In this document: positions 6,424 through 10,297 of the stretch, one piece after another
How positions within the stretch are numbered: position 1 is the first letter of the stretch
Layout of the letters: each line of letters starts with the position of its first letter
Source: Bordetella parapertussis
Lineage (GTDB): Bacteria > Pseudomonadota > Gammaproteobacteria > Burkholderiales > Burkholderiaceae_C
Length of the DNA: 10,297 nucleotides
NCBI GenBank assembly: GCA_945907335.1
Contig: CAMDSU010000053.1
Coordinates: 1-10,297, forward strand
Direction: 5' to 3'
The notes under the pieces: model-generated
The model's database searches: none
What the model was told of the DNA's origin: nothing
Seen by the model: the letters and a program-made list of their open reading frames with translations, nothing else
Made by a program: the position numbers and the translations under genes

Positions 6424-7122
6424 ATGCGATTCAATGCCCACCAACTCACTGGCCGCTCACATGCTGCGCAAAGTTCTGCATCAGATACCTTGCTCGCCGC
6501 CAGTGGAAACAAGGTTCTGCGCAATACCTATGCACTGCTCGCCATGACCTTGTTGTTCAGTGCGGCAGTTGCTACAGCATCTGTCAGCTACCAATGGCCG
6601 GCACCAGGCATCATCCTCACACTTGTGGGTTATTTTGGTTTGCTGTTTGCGGTCTACAAATTGCAAAACAGCGCGTGGGCACTGCCTGCCGTATTTGCCC
6701 TAACTGGTTTCATGGGCTACACACTCGGCCCGATGTTGACACATTCATTGAATTTACCGGGCGGTGGCCAAACCGTTTCGCTGGCATTGGCCGCCACTGG
6801 TGCCACATTCTTGGCGCTTTCAGGCTATGTGTTGATCACGCGACGCGACTTCAGTTTCATGGGTGGTTTTTTATTTTGCGGCATGATCATCGCTCTGGTT
6901 GCCGGACTGGGTGCCATGTTTTTTCAATTGACCGCGCTCAGCTTGGCCGTGTCAGCCATGGTTGCCTTGCTGTCTGCGGGCATGATCCTGTTTGAAACAA
7001 GCCGCATTGTGAATGGCGGTGAAACCAATTATGTGTTGGCCACGGTCAGTTTGTTTGTGTCTATCTTCAATTTGTTCACCAGTTTGCTCAGCCTGTTTGG
7101 CCTAGGCAATTCAAACGAATAA
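6424..7122 (+). CDS. yccA: Bax inhibitor-1/YccA family membrane protein
   Basis: This 232-residue protein has seven predicted membrane segments (about 34-53, 62-80, 86-105, 115-135, 145-167, 170-190 and 203-226), preceded by a polar N-terminus of about 30 residues. Family features include NKVLRNTYALLA (29-40), the central GFMGYTLGP (95-103), and the C-terminal hallmark ETSRIVNGGETNYVLATVSL (191-210). E. coli YccA is a substrate and inhibitor of the membrane protease FtsH, protecting cells when the Sec translocon is jammed. That role is inferred here from homology. The start is certain: AAGGAG at 6409-6414 sits nine bases before the ATG. It is divergent from the nhaR-like regulator and 48 bases ahead of the zinc-ribbon gene on the same strand, probably as one operon. 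Confidence 0.9.
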   Translation: MRFNAHQLTGRSHAAQSSASDTLLAASGNKVLRNTYALLAMTLLFSAAVATASVSYQWPAPGIILTLVGYFGLLFAVYKLQNSAWALPAVFALTGFMGYTLGPMLTHSLNLPGGGQTVSLALAATGATFLALSGYVLITRRDFSFMGGFLFCGMIIALVAGLGAMFFQLTALSLAVSAMVALLSAGMILFETSRIVNGGETNYVLATVSLFVSIFNLFTSLLSLFGLGNSNE

Positions 7123-7170
7123 GCGCTGTTTTTTGACAATAACAACCCCTTTTCACTTCCAGGAAAACAC

Positions 7171-7446
7171 ATGAAATGTCCACAATGCAAAGATAACGCA
7201 CTGGTCATGTCTGAACGACAAGGCATTGAGATCGACTACTGCCCTAATTGCCGAGGCATATGGTTAGACAGAGGCGAGCTTGATAAGTTGATTGAGAAAG
7301 CAGCAAGTGGACAGTCCGGTTTGTCACAAGCCCCCGTACAAGCCCCTGCACACAGAAATCAGGGCCATGAAAGAGTTGTGTACCGTGATGATTCACGACA
7401 TCACCACTACAAACAAAAATCATGGCTGAGCGATATATTTGACTGA
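7171..7446 (+). CDS. Zinc-ribbon (zf-TFIIB family) small protein
   Basis: This 91-residue protein has an N-terminal zinc ribbon of the zf-TFIIB (PF13453) kind. CPQC (Cys3, Cys6) and CPNC (Cys24, Cys27) bind the metal, and RGIWLDRGELDKLIE (28-42) is the conserved continuation. A proline/alanine/glutamine-rich linker (about 50-65) leads to a histidine-rich stretch with HHHY (77-80) and the tail KSWLSDIFD, typical of bacterial members. The function of these proteins is not established; nucleic-acid or metal binding is only a suggestion. The start is supported by AGGA (7161-7164) six bases upstream. It sits 48 bases after the yccA-like gene with no convincing promoter between them, and a terminator-like hairpin follows 14 bases after its stop, marking the end of this operon. 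Confidence 0.87.
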   Translation: MKCPQCKDNALVMSERQGIEIDYCPNCRGIWLDRGELDKLIEKAASGQSGLSQAPVQAPAHRNQGHERVVYRDDSRHHHYKQKSWLSDIFD

Positions 7447-7460
7447 CACACTCTTGAGTA

Positions 7461-7480
7461 CCCCCAGCATGCTGGGGGGG
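7461..7480 (+). terminator. GC-rich hairpin, likely terminator of the yccA/zinc-ribbon operon
   Basis: CCCCCAGCATGCTGGGGG (7461-7478) is a perfect palindrome able to form a 7-bp stem with a CATG loop, 14 bases after the zinc-ribbon stop. The following bases (GGTTCTCATTTTT) are only partly T-rich, so termination may be inefficient. Confidence 0.55.
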
Positions 7481-7509
7481 TTCTCATTGGGGATCCTCAT
7501 TTTTATAAT
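7481..7509 (+). promoter_or_regulatory. Sigma-70 promoter of the Adhesin_E-like gene
   Basis: A perfect -10 box TATAAT (7504-7509) lies 17 bp after TTCTCA (7481-7486), a four-of-six match to the -35 consensus. The transcript would start near 7516, leaving a leader of only about 16 bases, most of it the Shine-Dalgarno. The -35 box directly abuts the terminator hairpin of the previous operon. Confidence 0.6.
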
Positions 7510-7515
7510 GATACA

Positions 7516-7523
7516 AAGAGGAG
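7516..7523 (+). promoter_or_regulatory. Shine-Dalgarno fixing the GTG start at 7532
   Basis: AAGAGGAG ends eight bases before GTG at 7532. It shows that the gene starts with GTG there and not at the in-frame ATG at 7439, which lies inside the previous gene and upstream of the promoter. Confidence 0.75.
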
Positions 7524-7531
7524 CATCGCCT

Positions 7532-7903
7532 GTGAAAAAATTTCTTGTTGTCTTGTTCGCCATTGCCAGCTTTACAGCATCTGCTGAATGGGTACTTGTA
7601 TCGAAAAATGAACTCGGCACGTCTTTGTATGTTGACCCCAATATCAAGATCAAGGGCAATCTCCGCATGTTCTGGCACATGCAAGATTTGCCCAATGCGG
7701 ACACACAAGGCGATATGTCTTACCGTGGAATTTGGCAATACGACTGCACTGAAAAATTACAGCGCAATATGCAAGTGGCTGCATTCAAACAGCCCATGGC
7801 AGTGGGTCAAAAATCCGATGAGGCCTACCAACCCTCTGACTGGGTCATGATTGGCAAAGATCCCAGCAGTCAGGCCATGCTCACTTTTGTGTGCTCACGC
7901 TGA
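7532..7903 (+). CDS. Secreted Adhesin_E-like protein
   Basis: From the GTG at 7532 this is a 123-residue exported protein. The signal peptide is clear: MKK, a hydrophobic core, and ASFTASA with cleavage expected after Ala18. The mature part of about 105 residues fits the surface-adhesin protein E (Adhesin_E) pattern. It begins with Trp20, then SLYVDPNIKIKGNLRMFWHM (31-50) with the family's YVD motif, then a WQYDC segment (Cys72), a W-containing segment (PSDWVMI) and a final VC (Cys121); the two cysteines probably form a disulfide. The founding member in Haemophilus binds host proteins, but environmental homologues are common and of unknown role, so adhesion should not be assumed. It has its own promoter. 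Its last 23 bases overlap the end of the opposite-strand trhO-GST gene. Confidence 0.8.
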   Translation: MKKFLVVLFAIASFTASAEWVLVSKNELGTSLYVDPNIKIKGNLRMFWHMQDLPNADTQGDMSYRGIWQYDCTEKLQRNMQVAAFKQPMAVGQKSDEAYQPSDWVMIGKDPSSQAMLTFVCSR

Positions 7904-9518
7904 CATGCGGATACGCTAGCGGCTTATGGTCTGGGTGCCAGACTTTGTATTTATGCATGCATTGCAAATAAGCATCTGACTGTTCAAATTGAACCAACCA
8001 TGCATGCAAGGCCTGCCAAACTTGCGCGTCAAACCACGCTTTATCCACCTGCGCAAACTGTCTCACAAAAGGTGCAAGGGCTGCGTCTGCCAAACCCCAA
8101 TGCCCGCCGCTTAAAAAAGCAGACGTTGTCAAGGATGCGCTCAATTCATGGAGCAGCATTGACGCTGCATCCCGGTGACTCAAACCATCTGTCAACTGAT
8201 AACGGCTTGGGTATTTGTAGCGATCAAGATGGTGTTTGAACACATCGTCAAACTGCTGCACCAAGGCCAATTGATTGGCCAAGCTGCCGCTGTCTTCGGG
8301 CAACCATGCTTGCGGGTCGTTCTGCTGCAAAGCCCACAACATGATGTCTAGGCTTTGATCAATCACACGGTCTGGCAACACCAACACCGGCACGGTGCCC
8401 TTGGGTGAAGCCGCCAGCAAGCTTTGCGGTTTTTGTGCCAATGCCACTTCGCGCAACTCGCAACGTATGCCCGCAGACAACAAAGCCAAACGGGCACGCA
8501 TGGCATACGGGCAGCGGCGAAATGAATACAACACTGGCGCATGCGCTGGCAATAATTGTTTGATCAAAGTGTGTTTCTGCGGTTCACCCAAATGCATCTG
8601 GCCGCGCGCCTTGGCCAATTGGAATTGCCGTTGTCGTTCGCGTGCGCGTTGCTTGTGTTCATCGCTGGTGGTGTGGTGGCAACGGGGACAACTGACCCCC
8701 AATTCAAACAAAGGTGATTCCGTCATGCCTTCGGCCAACGGGTCGCGGCAACTGCGGCAAATGCCCAGTGTGCCCGGCACAAGCCCATGACCCACCGACG
8801 TTCTTTCATCAAACACAAAGCATTGGCCTTGCCACAGACTTTCTTCAGGCGGAATTTGCTCCAAGTATTTCAAGATGCCGCCTTGCAAATGAAACACCTC
8901 CTCAAACCCGTTGGCCCGCATCAATGCGGTCGATTTTTCGCAGCGGATGCCACCTGTGCAAAACATCGCCACCCGCGGTTTGCGTCCATTGCGCTCTTGC
9001 AATTCACGCGCTTTTTGCGCCCATTGCGGCAACTGAGAAAAAGTTTGTATGTCCGGATTGATGGCCCCTGCAAATGTGCCGATTTCTATTTCGTAATCGT
9101 TGCGTGTATCGATCAGCACCACATCCGGTGAAGAGATCAAAGCATTCCAGTCTTTGGGCTTGACGTAAGTACCCGCCATGTGGGTTGGACTGATGCCAGG
9201 CACACCCATGGTGACAATTTCTTTTTTCAAGCGCACTTTCATGCGGTAGAAAGGCGGCTTGTCGGCATATGAGGCTTTGTGCTCCAAATCGGCCAGCCGA
9301 GGATCGCTGCGCAAATAATCGAGCACCGCTTGAACATCTGATGGCGCACCTGCGATCGTGCTGTTGATACCTTCACGAGCCAGCAACACCATGCCTTTGA
9401 CATGGTGTGCCTCACAAAACGCCAGCAAAGGCGGTTTTAACTCGGCAAAATCCGGCAGATCGACAAACTTGTAAAACGCTGCTGTTAAGTACACAGGGGA
9501 GGTAACTTCTGGATTCAT
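7881..9518 (-). CDS. trhO: TrhO-type tRNA uridine(34) hydroxylase fused to a GST-like domain
   Basis: This 545-residue protein joins two domains. Residues 8 to about 285 match TrhO/YceA, which hydroxylates uridine 34 of tRNA to 5-hydroxyuridine, on the way to cmo5U or mcmo5U wobble bases. An N-terminal acylphosphatase-like domain contains LLAREGINSTIAG (45-57). The rhodanese domain (about 125-225) contains LIDTRNDYE (135-143) and the active-site loop CTGGIRCEKS (Cys187, Cys193). A cysteine cluster follows (Cys254, 257, 277, 280). After a basic linker (about 286-322) a thioredoxin fold begins, VLYSFRRCPYAMRARLAL (329-346; Cys336), with a GTVPVLV strand end, then an all-helical GST C-terminal domain to 545. 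I chose the ATG at 9518, which begins the TrhO homology. Upstream open frame to 9677 overlaps the preceding gene and is not conserved in kind. Single-domain TrhO is usually about 300-350 residues. Confidence 0.88.
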   Translation of the reverse strand: MNPEVTSPVYLTAAFYKFVDLPDFAELKPPLLAFCEAHHVKGMVLLAREGINSTIAGAPSDVQAVLDYLRSDPRLADLEHKASYADKPPFYRMKVRLKKEIVTMGVPGISPTHMAGTYVKPKDWNALISSPDVVLIDTRNDYEIEIGTFAGAINPDIQTFSQLPQWAQKARELQERNGRKPRVAMFCTGGIRCEKSTALMRANGFEEVFHLQGGILKYLEQIPPEESLWQGQCFVFDERTSVGHGLVPGTLGICRSCRDPLAEGMTESPLFELGVSCPRCHHTTSDEHKQRARERQRQFQLAKARGQMHLGEPQKHTLIKQLLPAHAPVLYSFRRCPYAMRARLALLSAGIRCELREVALAQKPQSLLAASPKGTVPVLVLPDRVIDQSLDIMLWALQQNDPQAWLPEDSGSLANQLALVQQFDDVFKHHLDRYKYPSRYQLTDGLSHRDAASMLLHELSASLTTSAFLSGGHWGLADAALAPFVRQFAQVDKAWFDAQVWQALHAWLVQFEQSDAYLQCMHKYKVWHPDHKPLAYPHVSVSTQK

Positions 9519-9529
9519 GCAAGTATTTT

Positions 9530-9550
9530 GCCTTGTCAGCCACACAAGGC
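9530..9550. repeat. Inverted repeat ahead of trhO-GST, overlapping its ribosome site
   Basis: GCCTTGT (9530-9536) and ACAAGGC (9544-9550) form a perfect 7-bp inverted repeat around a 7-base loop. Further TTT/AAA pairing (9526-9528 with 9552-9554) is possible beyond one mismatch. In the minus-strand mRNA the 3' arm contains AAGG, the only Shine-Dalgarno candidate, 12 bases before the ATG at 9518. No T-run follows on either strand, so a terminator is less likely than an RNA hairpin or a protein-binding dyad. Confidence 0.45.
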
Positions 9551-9561
9551 CAAAGACTGCC

Positions 9562-10278
9562 TCAACGCATGCCGAACGATTGCCTGCAAGCGAGTTGTTG
9601 GTCGGCGGCGATGAATTGAAAAAACTCTCGCACTGCTGTTTGCCGAACCGGATCATTCCATGCTGCTGCCCCAACACCCGCGCTGAATACGGTGGTGTAA
9701 GCGACTTCAGCGGGTAAGTCGCCTAGCAAAGAAATACCCGCTTGATGAATCAATTCGCTGCGTTGCTGAAAGCCCAAATCAACTTTCCCCTCAGCCAACA
9801 GACTGGCAACAGGCACACCTGGAGGCGGCACCAGGATGCGGGGTTGGAGGGTATCTAGCATGCCCCATTGTGCGAATAATTGAGACAAATAAATGCCACT
9901 GGGTCCGGTGGAATAACTCAACTTCGATGCTTTCAGTACTGCCATCTTGAGTTGCGCTTCTGTGTCGATAGGGGGCTGGGCATGGCCCTGCGGTACCGCT
10001 ACTGCGACATTGGAATATGCCCAATCACAACGGCTGTCTGCGGCCACATGACCAGCATCAGACAAGCGCTGTATGGCGTCAGATGCCAACAGCACCATGT
10101 CAAACGATTCACCGCTTTGGACACGTTTCGTAGCATCCACACCACCCACTGATTCGATATGCACGGATATGCCAGAAGCCGCAAAAAATTTGACACACAA
10201 CTCGCCCAATAAGGCTTTGGTGGCCATGGAAGAAATGCCACGCAATGCAAGCACTTGTTTGTCAACCCTTGGTTCCAT
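9562..10278 (-). CDS. ModA-like substrate-binding protein without signal peptide
   Basis: This 238-residue protein resembles the molybdate-type periplasmic binding proteins (type 2 periplasmic-binding fold). It opens with LALRGISSMATKALL (10-24), where the ligand-contacting serines of the first lobe would sit. FDMVLLASDAIQRL (59-72), LSYSTGPSGIYL (120-131) and DLGFQQRSEL (167-176) follow. The N-terminus (MEPRVDKQ) is polar with no signal peptide, so as annotated the protein is cytoplasmic, and no permease or ATPase gene is visible. Similar stand-alone proteins are common in Burkholderiales, and their ligand is unknown. The ATG at 10278 has no clear Shine-Dalgarno. The frame is open to the window edge, so a start further upstream, possibly with a signal peptide, cannot be excluded. 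It precedes trhO-GST by 43 bases on the same strand. Confidence 0.82.
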   Translation of the reverse strand: MEPRVDKQVLALRGISSMATKALLGELCVKFFAASGISVHIESVGGVDATKRVQSGESFDMVLLASDAIQRLSDAGHVAADSRCDWAYSNVAVAVPQGHAQPPIDTEAQLKMAVLKASKLSYSTGPSGIYLSQLFAQWGMLDTLQPRILVPPPGVPVASLLAEGKVDLGFQQRSELIHQAGISLLGDLPAEVAYTTVFSAGVGAAAWNDPVRQTAVREFFQFIAADQQLACRQSFGMR

Positions 10279-10297
10279 CGTGCGAAGAAAGATCAGG

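Noticed and set aside
7133..7138. TTGACA between yccA-like and zinc-ribbon genes
   Set aside because: No -10-like hexamer follows at 16-18 bp, so an internal promoter is not supported.
7439..7531. N-terminal extension of the Adhesin_E-like protein from an ATG at 7439
   Set aside because: It lies inside the zinc-ribbon gene end, crosses a terminator-like hairpin and precedes the promoter. The GTG at 7532 has a good Shine-Dalgarno and begins a clear signal peptide.
8395..9131. Long opposite-strand open frames over trhO-GST
   Set aside because: They have no Shine-Dalgarno and low-complexity, protein-unlike composition, and they mirror the real gene's codons; shadows of coding on the minus strand.
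9519..9677. Upstream extension of trhO-GST to 9677
   Set aside because: The extra 53 residues overlap the ModA-like gene, resemble no TrhO sequence, and the ATG at 9518 starts exactly where TrhO homology begins.

Overview
This looks like ordinary chromosomal DNA from a betaproteobacterium, most likely Burkholderiales and possibly a freshwater Comamonadaceae-type organism. That placement is inferred from the protein styles (NhaR-type LysR protein, Alx/TerC, YccA-type Bax inhibitor, DUF2062, Adhesin_E, and an orphan ModA-like protein without a signal peptide) and from moderate base composition. No marker gene in the window proves it. I see no rRNA, tRNA, CRISPR array, insertion sequence, integrase or phage gene.

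Layout. From 4239 down to 1, six genes run on the minus strand. In transcription order they are a DUF2062 membrane protein, an enoyl-CoA hydratase/isomerase-family protein, an EamA-type transporter, an NAD-dependent epimerase/dehydratase, a small secreted cysteine-containing protein of unknown function, and the N-terminal third of an amidase that leaves the window. A perfect 14-bp palindrome lies between the crotonase and the transporter. A 231-bp divergent region (4240-4470) separates this run from a plus-strand alx/terC gene and contains a possible structured leader. alx is tail-to-tail with an nhaR-like gene, with 7 bp between them. The nhaR-like gene is divergent from a yccA-like gene, and the 101 bp between them carry a striking set of inverted repeats. 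A zinc-ribbon protein follows yccA and ends at a terminator-like hairpin. A promoter lies directly against that hairpin and drives a secreted Adhesin_E-like protein, whose 3' end overlaps the 3' end of the next gene by 23 bp.

The right end is minus strand. It holds a 545-residue protein joining a TrhO-type tRNA uridine hydroxylase (rhodanese) to a glutathione S-transferase-like domain, preceded by a cytoplasmic ModA-like substrate-binding protein.

The genes do not form one pathway. Membrane stress and metal or ion homeostasis (alx, nhaR-like, yccA-like, zinc ribbon) dominate the middle. The left run mixes catabolic enzymes with transport. The observations most worth a second look are the TrhO-GST fusion, the nhaR/yccA operator region, the palindrome ahead of the EamA gene, and the alx leader, which lacks the expected manganese riboswitch signature. 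I did not find an obviously new defence or mobile system.
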